Positions 26,191-34,767 of a DNA stretch of 64,000 nucleotides are shown here, in pieces; positions within the stretch are counted from its first letter, which is position 1, and each line of letters begins with the position of its first letter. The DNA comes from Kuafuiihalomonas sp050331295 (GTDB lineage: Bacteria > Myxococcota > Kuafuiibacteriia > Kuafuiibacteriales > Kuafuiibacteriaceae), in the NCBI GenBank assembly GCA_050331295.1, contig JBHJGZ010000002.1, positions 186,001-250,000 on the forward strand, read 5' to 3'. The position numbers and the translations under genes were made by a program. The notes beneath the pieces were generated by a model. It was given only the letters and a program-made list of their open reading frames with translations. It ran no database searches and was not told where the DNA came from.

Positions 26191-27834
26191 ATGCTCAAGG
26201 TCGACCTCAGCCTCAACCATATCGCTGCGGAACGCGAGAGCGTGGTCGCCTTGCTGGAGTCCATCAACCAGCCTCTGGTCAACATTCCGAATCACGGCAC
26301 GGCATCGACGGGGGCCTTCATTCTCGGGATTCGCAATGAGCTCGGATACTACACCGTCTACGTCTATCTTCATCAGCCTGAAACCAAGGCGGTGATCATC
26401 TATGTCAGTGAGCCTCAAAACCTCACCCCGGACCAGTATCGGGCCGAGGAGCAGGAGGCGTCCCGATTTGTCGAATCCATGGGTTTCATGGTGGACGACA
26501 TCGGATTTCCCACCTTGAACATTTCCGAGCAGGAGACGGTCATCTCTCGAGTTCCGTTGTTTCGGCCACCAGAGCGGACCGTAGACCTCTACGAAGTCGC
26601 CGATTCTCGGGACGTCGAGCCGGAGCCGATCGAGGTCGACCAAGACGATATGATTTTCGGAAGCGGACCTTCGGGATTGGGGAGCGCGTTGGATCTCGAA
26701 CGAACCGTGCCGACTTCGAGCCCCGGAGCGCACCGAAGCCCACGTGGCGCCCAACGTCCGGACCGGCCCCGGACGATCCAGGGCAAGCCTTTGTCGGGCG
26801 CTCAGCCCGCGCTTCCCGCCGCCGCGGGAACATCCGCGGCACCTCGGGGGAGCGGTACCTGGCCTCCGCCACAGCACGCGGCCACGCCAGCGGCGGTCCG
26901 GACGCCCGCCGGCACCCCTCTCCGAGCCCCTCCTGGACCGCCTGCGCCACCCGCGGGGACCGGTTCGCCCACGGTGAGCACGCCCGTCCCATCGGCCCCC
27001 GTGGGCTCGGGTGGGCCGAAGTCGGGACCCACCGTGGAGTCCCTCAAGCGCCTCGGTCGCTTGTTGGCCACGTTCGTCTGGCTGTTGGTCATGGTCAGCG
27101 GCCTTGCGTGCGCGGGAAAGACACCCGAGGACGACCGTGCCGTTCAGAGTCAGCTCGACCTCGCCGCGCAGCACCTGGCGAGAGGCGCGTGGCCCGATGC
27201 GGTCCGGACCTATTCCGATGTCTTGAAAGGAGACAAAGACAACCGGAACGCCCTCCGTGGCCTGGGCTTGGCTTACCTGCAGCTCGACCGACTGGATGAG
27301 GCGGAACGCTATTTGAGACGCGTGGTCGAGCTCGAACCCAAATGGTCGGTCCCCAAGAACGAGCTGGCGGTGGTGCTCATCGAACGAAACCTGTGCGGTG
27401 AGGCGGAAACGCTCTTGGACTCGGTCTTGGAGGACATCTTCTATCCGACCCCCGAATTCGCACGGCATAATTTGGCACGGGCGATGGCTTGCCAGGGGAG
27501 GATCGAAGAAGCGATCGGAGGCCTGAAAAATCTCGTGAAACGCAAACCACGTTTCTGTTTGGGCTATCTGACCATGTCGGAACTCGCCTCCGAAAGTGAA
27601 CGGTACGAGGACACCATCGAAGCCTGTGACGGATTCGTCCGCTACTGTCAGGAAGCCGAGGAAATCCGCGACAAGGTTCTCCCACAGCATAGTGCGATAT
27701 GTTATCGTCGTTCCGGCGTCGCATACGCCAAGCTCGGAGACGTGGAGTCGGCTCGGGCAGCGTTTCTGCGCTGCGAGGCGACCGGCGTCCTCGGAGATGA
27801 ATGTCGGCGCTTATTGAACGCCCTCCCGCCTTGA
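26191..27834 (+). CDS. Fusion: unknown N-terminal domain + Pro/Ala linker + Tgl/PilW-like TPR lipoprotein
   Basis: 547-residue open frame in three parts. Residues 1-120 form a compact alpha/beta domain (LGYYTVYVYLHQPETKAVII) that I do not recognise. Residues about 150-280 are a Pro/Ala/Gly/Ser-rich disordered segment. Then comes KRLGRLLATFVWLLVMVSG-LAC, a perfect-looking lipoprotein signal, followed by five or so TPR helices (NELAVVLIERNLCGEAETLL, ARHNLARAMACQGRIEEAI) in the pattern of PilW/PilF and myxobacterial Tgl, which assemble the type IV pilus secretin. An in-frame GTG at 27034 starts exactly before the signal peptide (Met-Glu-Ser-Leu-Lys-Arg), so a separate lipoprotein may be made from there. 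Located 95 bases after ftsZ. Confidence 0.7.
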   Translation: MLKVDLSLNHIAAERESVVALLESINQPLVNIPNHGTASTGAFILGIRNELGYYTVYVYLHQPETKAVIIYVSEPQNLTPDQYRAEEQEASRFVESMGFMVDDIGFPTLNISEQETVISRVPLFRPPERTVDLYEVADSRDVEPEPIEVDQDDMIFGSGPSGLGSALDLERTVPTSSPGAHRSPRGAQRPDRPRTIQGKPLSGAQPALPAAAGTSAAPRGSGTWPPPQHAATPAAVRTPAGTPLRAPPGPPAPPAGTGSPTVSTPVPSAPVGSGGPKSGPTVESLKRLGRLLATFVWLLVMVSGLACAGKTPEDDRAVQSQLDLAAQHLARGAWPDAVRTYSDVLKGDKDNRNALRGLGLAYLQLDRLDEAERYLRRVVELEPKWSVPKNELAVVLIERNLCGEAETLLDSVLEDIFYPTPEFARHNLARAMACQGRIEEAIGGLKNLVKRKPRFCLGYLTMSELASESERYEDTIEACDGFVRYCQEAEEIRDKVLPQHSAICYRRSGVAYAKLGDVESARAAFLRCEATGVLGDECRRLLNALPP

Positions 27835-27877
27835 CGCCGAGACGCCGGCTGATTCAAGGAGCAGCAGACTTTCACGG

Positions 27878-27905
27878 TTGTAAGCCGAGCGTGAGGGAGT
27901 AACAT
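27878..27905 (+). promoter_or_regulatory. Candidate promoter before the RodZ-like gene
   Basis: TTGTAA (27878-27883), 16-base spacer, TAACAT (27900-27905); each box matches four of six sigma70 consensus bases. It precedes the inverted repeat at 27926-27942 and the HTH gene. Confidence 0.3.
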
Positions 27906-27925
27906 ATACGTGTTGCGAGGGCCGG

Positions 27926-27942
27926 TTCGAGCGTGGCTCGAA
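27926..27942 (+). promoter_or_regulatory. Inverted repeat, possible operator
   Basis: TTCGAGC-gtg-GCTCGAA: perfect 7-bp arms with a 3-base centre, some 20 bases downstream of the candidate -10 box and 54 bases before an HTH-domain gene. It could be a binding site for that or another HTH protein, or a leader hairpin. Confidence 0.35.
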
Positions 27943-27968
27943 TCGGAACATCGAACGATGGCTGCTAC

Positions 27969-27990
27969 ACGAGACTGAAACGAGACTGAA
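27969..27990 (+). repeat. 11-bp tandem duplication next to a start codon
   Basis: ACGAGACTGAA occurs twice in direct succession (27969-27979 and 27980-27990), ending five bases before the ATG at 27996. It occupies the ribosome-binding region, which otherwise lacks a good purine-rich site. Confidence 0.8.
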
Positions 27991-27995
27991 AGCTC

Positions 27996-28376
27996 ATGTC
28001 GAACGACGAATCGCCAACCGGAACCTCCCTTGCTGCACGGTTTCGAGATCAGCTCAAGCTGACGGGACTCACCATAGACGCTCTGGCCGAGCGAACCAAG
28101 ATTCCGCGGGCTACCATTCAATGGATCCTCGAGGAGGAAGTTGCGGGGGTTCTGCCCGACCGCGCTTACCTTCGTGGGCACACCGCAACGCTGGCCAAGG
28201 AGCTGGGTATGGACGTCGAAGGTGCGCTCGGCGCTTTTGACCAGCGGATGCCTCGGGCGCAGGTCGTCTCGGACGAGGCGCAACCCGTGTTTCCTCGCAA
28301 TACCGCCTTGGTGGGAGCTGGGCTCGGCTGTCTGGCCGTCATCACCATGGTGCTGGTGTTTGCCTCCGCACTCTGA
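27996..28376 (+). CDS. RodZ-like HTH protein with C-terminal membrane anchor
   Basis: 126-residue protein. Residues 10-85 form a helix-turn-helix of the RodZ type (HTH_25): LAERTKIPRATIQWILEEE followed by LPDRAYLRGHTATLAKELGM. The usual RodZ motif ends in F-x-R-G-F-I-R-x-Y-A, which lines up with YLRGHTATLA. A single membrane helix (about 103-124) ends the protein, so it has no periplasmic part. RodZ normally links MreB to the membrane; this short form may do so or may be a membrane-bound regulator. It is four bases upstream of recO and likely in the same transcript. Confidence 0.7.
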   Translation: MSNDESPTGTSLAARFRDQLKLTGLTIDALAERTKIPRATIQWILEEEVAGVLPDRAYLRGHTATLAKELGMDVEGALGAFDQRMPRAQVVSDEAQPVFPRNTALVGAGLGCLAVITMVLVFASAL

Positions 28377-28379
28377 CTC

Positions 28380-29132
28380 TTGAATCCGCGCCAGGCTCTG
28401 GTGGTCCACACATCGGCCTATGGTGAGTCGGACCGCATCGTTCGTTTGTTGACGCGTTCGGGGCGGATAGACGCCTTCGCTCCGGGGGCCCGCCGTTCTC
28501 AACGAAGATTCGGCGGCGCGCTGGAGCCACTTCAATCGATACAAGCGGATCTTCATCGGCGTACTCGGGCCGACGGGCTGGTCACCCTGAAGAGCGCGAC
28601 CGTCCTGAGACCGCGCTTGGGACTCCGGGCCGACCTGGCTCGGATCGCCCTGGGCAGCTACGGGTCCGAGCTGGGGCTGCGGACCGCACCCGAGGGGGAA
28701 GCAAGTCCAAATCATGACCAGGTCGTAGAGCTCCTCGATTTCTTGGATCGGGCCCCCGCGAGCGCAGTCGTGCGACGCGCGTTCGAACTCCGCCTGGTGC
28801 CCGGTCTCGGATACGGCCCGGAAGTATCAGCCTGCGTGGTTTGCGGTGCGCGCTCGGTCCCCGCATTCCTCGACCTTCGACACGGAGGTCGTCTGTGCAG
28901 CGCCCACGGGGTTGCGGCGGAGGTCGGTCGGCGTCGGGTCGGTCCCCGGACGTTGGATTGGGTTCGGTCGGTGATGGAGGCAGATCAATTGCGTCCGGAT
29001 GTCTCGCTGGGTCCAGAAGGCGCCACGCGCGCTGCCGGCGCGGTGGGACCGGTGCTGGATGCATTTTTCCAGGAACTGGTAGATCGACCCATCAAGAGCC
29101 TGAGCTTCTTGATGGAGCTGGGTATCGGCTGA
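28380..29132 (+). CDS. recO: DNA repair protein RecO
   Basis: 250-residue RecO, which helps RecR load RecA and anneals SSB-coated DNA. N-terminal OB-fold: QALVVHTSAYGESDRIVRLL and FAPGARRSQRRFGGALEP. The zinc-ribbon part holds CVVCGARS and a later Cys-Ser-Ala-His, so the fourth ligand may be His. The C-terminal helical bundle ends in LVDRPIKSLSFLMELG, the common RecO terminus. TTG is the most likely start because the conserved N-terminus begins at once. The gene lies 3 bases after the RodZ-like gene. Confidence 0.9.
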   Translation: MNPRQALVVHTSAYGESDRIVRLLTRSGRIDAFAPGARRSQRRFGGALEPLQSIQADLHRRTRADGLVTLKSATVLRPRLGLRADLARIALGSYGSELGLRTAPEGEASPNHDQVVELLDFLDRAPASAVVRRAFELRLVPGLGYGPEVSACVVCGARSVPAFLDLRHGGRLCSAHGVAAEVGRRRVGPRTLDWVRSVMEADQLRPDVSLGPEGATRAAGAVGPVLDAFFQELVDRPIKSLSFLMELGIG

Positions 29133-29177
29133 CTGCGGCATTCGGGTGATTCGTGGGCATGACGTCTTCCCTGAGGT

Positions 29178-32100
29178 ATGGGGCGCCACATGAAGGTCGA
29201 CCGGACGCCACCCGCCTCCACCTTTCAGGAACTCATTCTTCGTCTTCAGAGTTTTTGGGCACGAGAAGGTTGCGTGATCGCCCAACCATTCGATGTCGAG
29301 AAAGGAGCGGGTACCTATAGTCCGCATACCTTTCTGCGCGCACTCGGACCTGAGCCATGGAAGGTGGCATACGTGGAGCCGAGTCGGCGTCCGACCGACG
29401 GTCGGTACGGCGACAATCCGAACCGTCTCTATCGCCATCACCAGTTCCAGGTCTTGCTGAAGCCTTCCCCCGATGGCTTGCAGGACGTCTATCTCGCCTC
29501 TCTGGCCGCGGTGGGAATCCATCCGCAGGCCCATGACATTCGGTTCGTCGAGGACAACTGGGAATCGCCGACGCTGGGCGCATGGGGACTCGGTTGGGAG
29601 GTCTGGGTGGATGGAATGGAGCTGACTCAGTTCACCTACTTCCAACAGTGTGGAGGTCTCGAGTGTCGACCTGTGGCGGGCGAGCTCACGTACGGTCTGG
29701 AGCGGATCGCGATGTATCTTCAAGACGTCGACGACGTCTACAACCTGGAGTACGCCCCTGGAGTTCGATACCGCGAGGTCTTTCACCAAGACGAAGTTCA
29801 GTACAGCAAGTTTTCTTTCGAGGCCCTCGACGTAGGCATGTACCAAGACATGTATGAACGTAATGAGAGGGAATGCGCACGACTCGTCGAAGAGCACCTC
29901 GTGATTCCCGCCTATGATCATCTATTGCGGGCCGCCCACGCATTCAACTCCTTGGACGCTCGCGGCGCCATCAGCGTCACCGAGCGCCAGGCGACGATCC
30001 TTCGCATTCGAAACCTCGCCAAGCATTGTGCGGAAGGATACCTTGCGTTGAGAGAGAGCCTGGGCTTCCCGCTCGGGCGGGCCGACGCCCTCATGGACGC
30101 ACCGATGGAGCCGCCGCGTCCCCCGGCGACGCTCACCAAGAAGGCGCGGCGATGTGAACTCTTCGTGGAGGTCGGGACTGAAGAGATGCCGGCGTCCGAG
30201 GTCGAACCTGCGTGTCAGGCTCTCGAGATGGCGCTTCGGAAGGAGCTCGAGGATTTGCGCCTGGAACCCGGCCCGAGTCACACGTTCACGACGCCGCGCC
30301 GGTTGGTGGTCGCCATCGAACGGGTGAAGGACCGACAGAGCGACCGAGCGGTGGAGATCGCCGGGCCCCCGGCATCCGCGAGTTTCCGAGAGGGCAGACC
30401 GACAAAGGCGGCCGAAGGGTTCGCGAAGTCACAGGGCGTCGAGGTGTCCGACCTCGAGGTGAGGACGACCCCCAAAGGGGAGTACGTCTTCGCGGTGCGT
30501 AAAGAGGTCGGCCGTCCTGCGGTGGATCTTCTGGGCGCCGCGGTTTCCAGAAGCATTGCGTCGATCCCTTTTCGACGAAAGATGCGATGGGGTGCGTACG
30601 AAGAGAGTTTCGTGCGCCCGATGAGCTGGCTGGTGGCCCTCTTTGGTCGCGATGTGCTCGATGCTCGTTTCGGGCCGGTCGAGGCGGGCAATCTCTCGAG
30701 GGGACATCGCTTCTTGAGCCCGAAGCCGTTCAAGGTCCAGTCGGCAGCACAGTGGGAGCAGAGTATTCGTGCCCGGTCCGTGATCCCGTCGGTTCAGGAA
30801 CGGAAACAACTGATCCGCGAGGGTGCAGAAGAACTTGCAAAGACCGTCTCCGGTTCCGTCGTCGCGTCGTCGGACTTGATCGACGAGGTGGCCCAACTGG
30901 TCGAGTTTCCGGTGCCGCTGCTGGGGAGCTTCGACCCCGAGTTCCTCAGGATTCCGAAGGAGGTGTTGATCTCCGAGATGGAGAAGCACCAGCGGTACAT
31001 CCCATTGGCCGATGGCGAGGGCCGGCTCTTGCCGAACTTCGTGGTGGTGGCCAACACCGAAGTCGAGGTCCCAGAGGTGAGCATCGCCGGGTACCGGAGG
31101 GTGCTCTCGGCCCGTTTTCAGGACGGGGCCTTCTTTTTCGAAGAGGACCGAAAGACCCCATTGTTCGACCGAGTACCACGGCTGCGTACGGTGATGTTTC
31201 AGCGAGATCTCGGCTCGATTCACGACAAACTGGACCGGATGGCACGTCTTGCCATGTGGCTGGGAGGGGCACTCGGTCAGCAGCTTCAGATGGTGAGGCA
31301 TCGGGGACTGGTCGCACCGGCCGACCTTCTCACCTTCGCCTCGGGTCCGGCGCCGGAGGACGCCATCGACCGGTTCTCGTGGCTGCTATCCCGTGCAGTC
31401 TACCTTTCGAAAGCAGACTTGACGACGCAGATGGTGTTCGAGTTCCCCGAGCTTCAGGGAGTCATGGGGCGTCACTATGCTCGCCTCGAAGGCGAATCGG
31501 TCGAGGTTGCGGAAGCGATCGATCAGCACTATCGCCCGAGATTCGCTGATGACGCGCCACCCGAATCGGAGCTCGGCGCGCTGGTGGGCTTGGCCGACCG
31601 ATTCGATACCATCGCGGGAATTTTTGCGGTGGGGAAGGGACCGACGGGGAGCGCCGACCCGTATGGCCTTCGCCGGGCCGCGGTGGGAATCATGGCCATC
31701 CTGGAGCGCCACGGCTGGCATCTGTCCCTGACGGAGGTGGTGGCAGAGGCGCTTCGGCTGGTGGATGGAAGGGCGATCGTGGACGATCCCGGACCCCAGG
31801 TCCTGGAGTTCTTCCGGGCCCGCCTCAAGGCAGGGCTGACCGGCGAGGGCATGACGGCAGACGTCGCGGAAGCCACACTCTTGTCCGGGTTCGACGACGT
31901 GCTGGACGCCCAAGCACGGGCCCGAGCCCTTCAACGGGCGCAAGCGGGACAGGACTTCGAGGCCATCGCAACCACGTTCAAGCGGGTTTCGAACATCCTC
32001 AAGCAGAGCTCCGGCCGGGAGCAGGATGTCGACCCCAGCCGTTTCGAGGCGGAGGCCGAGAGCGTCTTGCACCAAGTCTCATCCGACGTGGAGTCGCGAG

Positions 32101-32300
32101 TCGAAGCAGCGATCCTTCGTCACGACTTTGACGCGGCGTTTGCAGAGGTTTCCACGCTGAGACCCGCGGTGGACCGCTTGTTCGACGAGGTGATGGTCTT
32201 GGCGGAAGATGAGGGGCTTCGCCGAAATCGGGTGGCGCTCGTGGCCTCCACCCATCGGATCTTTGCACCGCTGGCCGACCTTGCGCGGCTCAGCGGCTGA
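29178..32300 (+). CDS. glyQS: Glycyl-tRNA synthetase, fused alpha and beta chains
   Basis: 1040-residue single chain that covers both subunits of the bacterial alpha2-beta2 glycyl-tRNA synthetase. Residues 10-300 are GlyQ: FQELILRLQSFWAREGCVI, PFDVEKGAGT, YVEPSRRPTDGRYGDNPNRL and YFQQCGGLECRP. After a linker near 310-325, the GlyS part starts with FVEVGTEEMPASEVEPA and continues through GHRFLSP, EVLISEMEKHQRYIPL, KADLTTQMVFEFPELQGVMG and a C-terminal anticodon-binding domain ending FDEVMVLAED. Fused forms are known in chlamydiae and plastids; most bacteria have two genes. An ATG four codons inside is an equally good start. Confidence 0.95.
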   Translation: MGRHMKVDRTPPASTFQELILRLQSFWAREGCVIAQPFDVEKGAGTYSPHTFLRALGPEPWKVAYVEPSRRPTDGRYGDNPNRLYRHHQFQVLLKPSPDGLQDVYLASLAAVGIHPQAHDIRFVEDNWESPTLGAWGLGWEVWVDGMELTQFTYFQQCGGLECRPVAGELTYGLERIAMYLQDVDDVYNLEYAPGVRYREVFHQDEVQYSKFSFEALDVGMYQDMYERNERECARLVEEHLVIPAYDHLLRAAHAFNSLDARGAISVTERQATILRIRNLAKHCAEGYLALRESLGFPLGRADALMDAPMEPPRPPATLTKKARRCELFVEVGTEEMPASEVEPACQALEMALRKELEDLRLEPGPSHTFTTPRRLVVAIERVKDRQSDRAVEIAGPPASASFREGRPTKAAEGFAKSQGVEVSDLEVRTTPKGEYVFAVRKEVGRPAVDLLGAAVSRSIASIPFRRKMRWGAYEESFVRPMSWLVALFGRDVLDARFGPVEAGNLSRGHRFLSPKPFKVQSAAQWEQSIRARSVIPSVQERKQLIREGAEELAKTVSGSVVASSDLIDEVAQLVEFPVPLLGSFDPEFLRIPKEVLISEMEKHQRYIPLADGEGRLLPNFVVVANTEVEVPEVSIAGYRRVLSARFQDGAFFFEEDRKTPLFDRVPRLRTVMFQRDLGSIHDKLDRMARLAMWLGGALGQQLQMVRHRGLVAPADLLTFASGPAPEDAIDRFSWLLSRAVYLSKADLTTQMVFEFPELQGVMGRHYARLEGESVEVAEAIDQHYRPRFADDAPPESELGALVGLADRFDTIAGIFAVGKGPTGSADPYGLRRAAVGIMAILERHGWHLSLTEVVAEALRLVDGRAIVDDPGPQVLEFFRARLKAGLTGEGMTADVAEATLLSGFDDVLDAQARARALQRAQAGQDFEAIATTFKRVSNILKQSSGREQDVDPSRFEAEAESVLHQVSSDVESRVEAAILRHDFDAAFAEVSTLRPAVDRLFDEVMVLAEDEGLRRNRVALVASTHRIFAPLADLARLSG

Positions 32301-32302
32301 GC

Positions 32303-34069
32303 TCAATTGGGCCCGACCTCGGCTTCCAGCCGAGCCGGCAAGAACAGAGAAACGAAGCCCTCGTCGTCGGTGAGGCCTCCCGCCAGATTCACCAAGACTC
32401 CGGCCTCTTCGGTGAAGACGGTGACCGATGCCCGGGGGAGCGGCGTTCCCTCCGGATCAACGACCATGCGTACGAACGGCGCGACCGGCGGCAACCGCAC
32501 CGAGCCGAGGTCGACGTCTTCATCCACTTCTCGGGTTTCCAAATGAAGTCCACGCTGGGCGTCGTTGACCCGAGGCGATGCGATGGAGAGGACGTAGGTC
32601 CCTGGATCCACGAAGGTGGAGAACGAACCCGAGGCGTCGCTTCGAACGTCCACCCCATGCGCCGAGGATGGACTCGAAGGGCTGCGGACCAGTCGGATCT
32701 GGGCATTGGCCACCGCGCTGCCTTCGAGATCGACGACTCGGCCGGACACCCGGGGTCGGAGATTGGAGAGCACCACCGAGCGGATGCTGGGACCGAGGGC
32801 GGAACATCCGGCGGCGCTCTGAAAGCCTCCGCTCGGACCGTTGACTTCGAGGTGATCGAAGGTCTCGGGTCCGAACGCACTCCCGTTGGGAGGCATCACG
32901 ACCACGTCGGCGGGCCACGCCAGGAACGGGATGGTCGGCGTGAAAATCGGCTGGATGTCCAGGGCTGGGTCGTTTTGAAAGAGTTCGGCGTCCACTCGAA
33001 GAAGCTGCATGCGCCCCTGCGGATCGGTCACCCCGAAGATGTGAAAGGTGGCCGTGTTCGATGGAGTCCCTTTCGCACGGATGGCCACTTCGGCGTTGAA
33101 GACCGGCGGCAGGTCGTCGGTCCCGGCTCGGACCTCGAAGATGGAGCATGCCGCAATGTCGCCGGTGGGTTCGAGGGGAATGTCGAAGTCTGCGGCCGGT
33201 GCGCCCGCAGGAACCTCGACCGGACCTTCGAAACGCCAACTCGGCGAGGGCAGGCGGTCATCCGAGGCTAAGGATTCCAACTCGTCGAGACGCTGCGCGA
33301 AGACGGTGAACGTCTCCGCTTCACCGGTCGCCGGCACTCGGCTCGGCAACGGGAGCGCGTAGAATCCGGCCGGGTTCGTGACGACGGCTGGGGTCGACAT
33401 TTCGGTGGAGAGGGAACGCGCCCAGACCCGCACCCGCTCGACGCTCAGGCCGGTATCGAGTGCGTTGAAAACACGACCCCGCAGAACTCGAGGCGCCGGC
33501 AGGATCAACGAGAGTTCTTCGGTGCAGGTCGTCGGCTGAATGGATTCAATCAGTACGGGAGGGGCGGTCGAGCGGGGGCGGACCACTGCATCGTAGGTTT
33601 CCGACCGAGACAGGGTCACGGAAGAGATGGCAGCCGATGCCTCGACGTTTTCATCGGTGGCGGAGGGAATGCTGTTGGCCAGAGCATCCACTCCCAGCTG
33701 GCTCAACGGACCTCGTCGTTGAAAGGAAATCTCGGCGGCCACCTCGCTTCCGGGGGCGGTGGCGTCCTCGACCCGCACCGAGAAGGTGCACGACGGAGCC
33801 ATCCGGATGGGTTCGGGTGTGGGTCCGCCCGTAGAGACCTGCACATCCCCCACGAACCGACTGAGCTCCGCGTCCAACGGTGGGTCCACCAGCACCATGA
33901 CCGTCGTTTCGAGCGAAACACAGCGGCCGTCCTGGCAGACCGTATTGGGTCCGCACCCACCGCACCCTACGACCACCGCAGGACCGGAGGTCTCATCGCA
34001 TCCGGAAGAGCCCCAGGCACCGACGATGGCGAGGAGCAGCAGCCCGTGCAGGACGCGGGCCGGCTTCAT
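32303..34069 (-). CDS. Large secreted lipoprotein with carboxypeptidase-regulatory-like domains
   Basis: 588-residue probable outer-surface lipoprotein. The start is set at the ATG 34069, where a signal peptide begins (MKPARVLHGLLLLAIVGAW) and ends at SSGC. A short Cys-rich motif follows, CGGCGPNTVCQDGRC, of a kind frequent in myxobacterial lipoproteins. The rest is beta-rich with three or four segments resembling carboxypeptidase-regulatory (CarboxypepD_reg) modules: VLRGRVFNALDTG, VSGRVVDLEGSAVANAQI with GSFSTFVDPGTYVLSI, and MVVDPEGTPLPRASVTVF. No enzyme motif. The ATG overlaps the stop of the upstream lipoprotein gene by four bases. It converges on glyQS with two bases between stops. Confidence 0.7.
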   Translation of the reverse strand: MKPARVLHGLLLLAIVGAWGSSGCDETSGPAVVVGCGGCGPNTVCQDGRCVSLETTVMVLVDPPLDAELSRFVGDVQVSTGGPTPEPIRMAPSCTFSVRVEDATAPGSEVAAEISFQRRGPLSQLGVDALANSIPSATDENVEASAAISSVTLSRSETYDAVVRPRSTAPPVLIESIQPTTCTEELSLILPAPRVLRGRVFNALDTGLSVERVRVWARSLSTEMSTPAVVTNPAGFYALPLPSRVPATGEAETFTVFAQRLDELESLASDDRLPSPSWRFEGPVEVPAGAPAADFDIPLEPTGDIAACSIFEVRAGTDDLPPVFNAEVAIRAKGTPSNTATFHIFGVTDPQGRMQLLRVDAELFQNDPALDIQPIFTPTIPFLAWPADVVVMPPNGSAFGPETFDHLEVNGPSGGFQSAAGCSALGPSIRSVVLSNLRPRVSGRVVDLEGSAVANAQIRLVRSPSSPSSAHGVDVRSDASGSFSTFVDPGTYVLSIASPRVNDAQRGLHLETREVDEDVDLGSVRLPPVAPFVRMVVDPEGTPLPRASVTVFTEEAGVLVNLAGGLTDDEGFVSLFLPARLEAEVGPN

Positions 34070-34740
34070 GGCTGCGGCAGACACCGGTCCTCTTGGAGAA
34101 ACAAGATCGGGAAGTCGACTTGGGTGATTCCGAACTCCTCGGCAAAGCTTCCGTCGGGGATCAGGATGCGACTGTAGTCCGCATCTTCCGGAGGAGGGTC
34201 CCCCGGTTGATGTTCCCAAGCTGGAGCGTCGGTGAGGAAGACCGAAAGGCGCGAAGTCTCGAACCCATTCCGCGCGGCCAGCAGCACCGCAAACGGAAAG
34301 GTCAGCGCGAGGTCGATGGTTTCGACGACGTCGAAGATCTCCCCCGGCTCCAGGGGAAAGCGACGGTCCGAGGTTTCGACCCAGACCGCCTGGCGGACTT
34401 CATCCAGGGAACCATTGTTGGCCACCACCCGGGTCAAGACCTGAGGCGAATCGGGATCGAATACACCTCTCAGCTGGATGGTGGTGGTGGCGCACTGGGG
34501 TGGAATCGACGGGGCGACGATGGCATTGGAACGGCCGGCCGCCAGCTCCAGCACCGGCGTGTCGGGGAAGATGCCGTCGGAGGGTACGATGGGGGCGACA
34601 TTCAGCGGAACCAGCTCGCCATCCGGCGGGAGCACGCAGCCGAACATTCCGAGGCCGAGGGCGGTCCAGACGCCGAGACTGCGGACGAAGAGGATTCGTG
34701 CCGCGGTGCTCACGGGCCGCCATGATGCGGAGGCCGTCAT
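34066..34740 (-). CDS. Putative lipoprotein
   Basis: 224-residue protein that I do not recognise. A basic N-terminus and hydrophobic stretch (ILFVRSLGVWTALGLGMFGC) look like a lipoprotein signal, with Cys near residue 35. The n-region is long, so a start further in is possible. The mature part is acidic and beta-rich, with a LRGVFDPDSPQVLTRVV segment and an FAEEFGITQ tail. Located between the sigma54 activator (27-base gap upstream) and the larger lipoprotein (4-base overlap downstream), it probably forms an envelope pair with the latter. Confidence 0.6.
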   Translation of the reverse strand: MTASASWRPVSTAARILFVRSLGVWTALGLGMFGCVLPPDGELVPLNVAPIVPSDGIFPDTPVLELAAGRSNAIVAPSIPPQCATTTIQLRGVFDPDSPQVLTRVVANNGSLDEVRQAVWVETSDRRFPLEPGEIFDVVETIDLALTFPFAVLLAARNGFETSRLSVFLTDAPAWEHQPGDPPPEDADYSRILIPDGSFAEEFGITQVDFPILFLQEDRCLPQP

Positions 34741-34767
34741 CGGAAGTCCATGGTCGTTCAGCGGGCG

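Noticed and set aside
26092..27690. 532-codon open frame antisense to the TPR gene
   Set aside because: The plus strand has a clear TPR protein; the antisense frame is a high-GC shadow.
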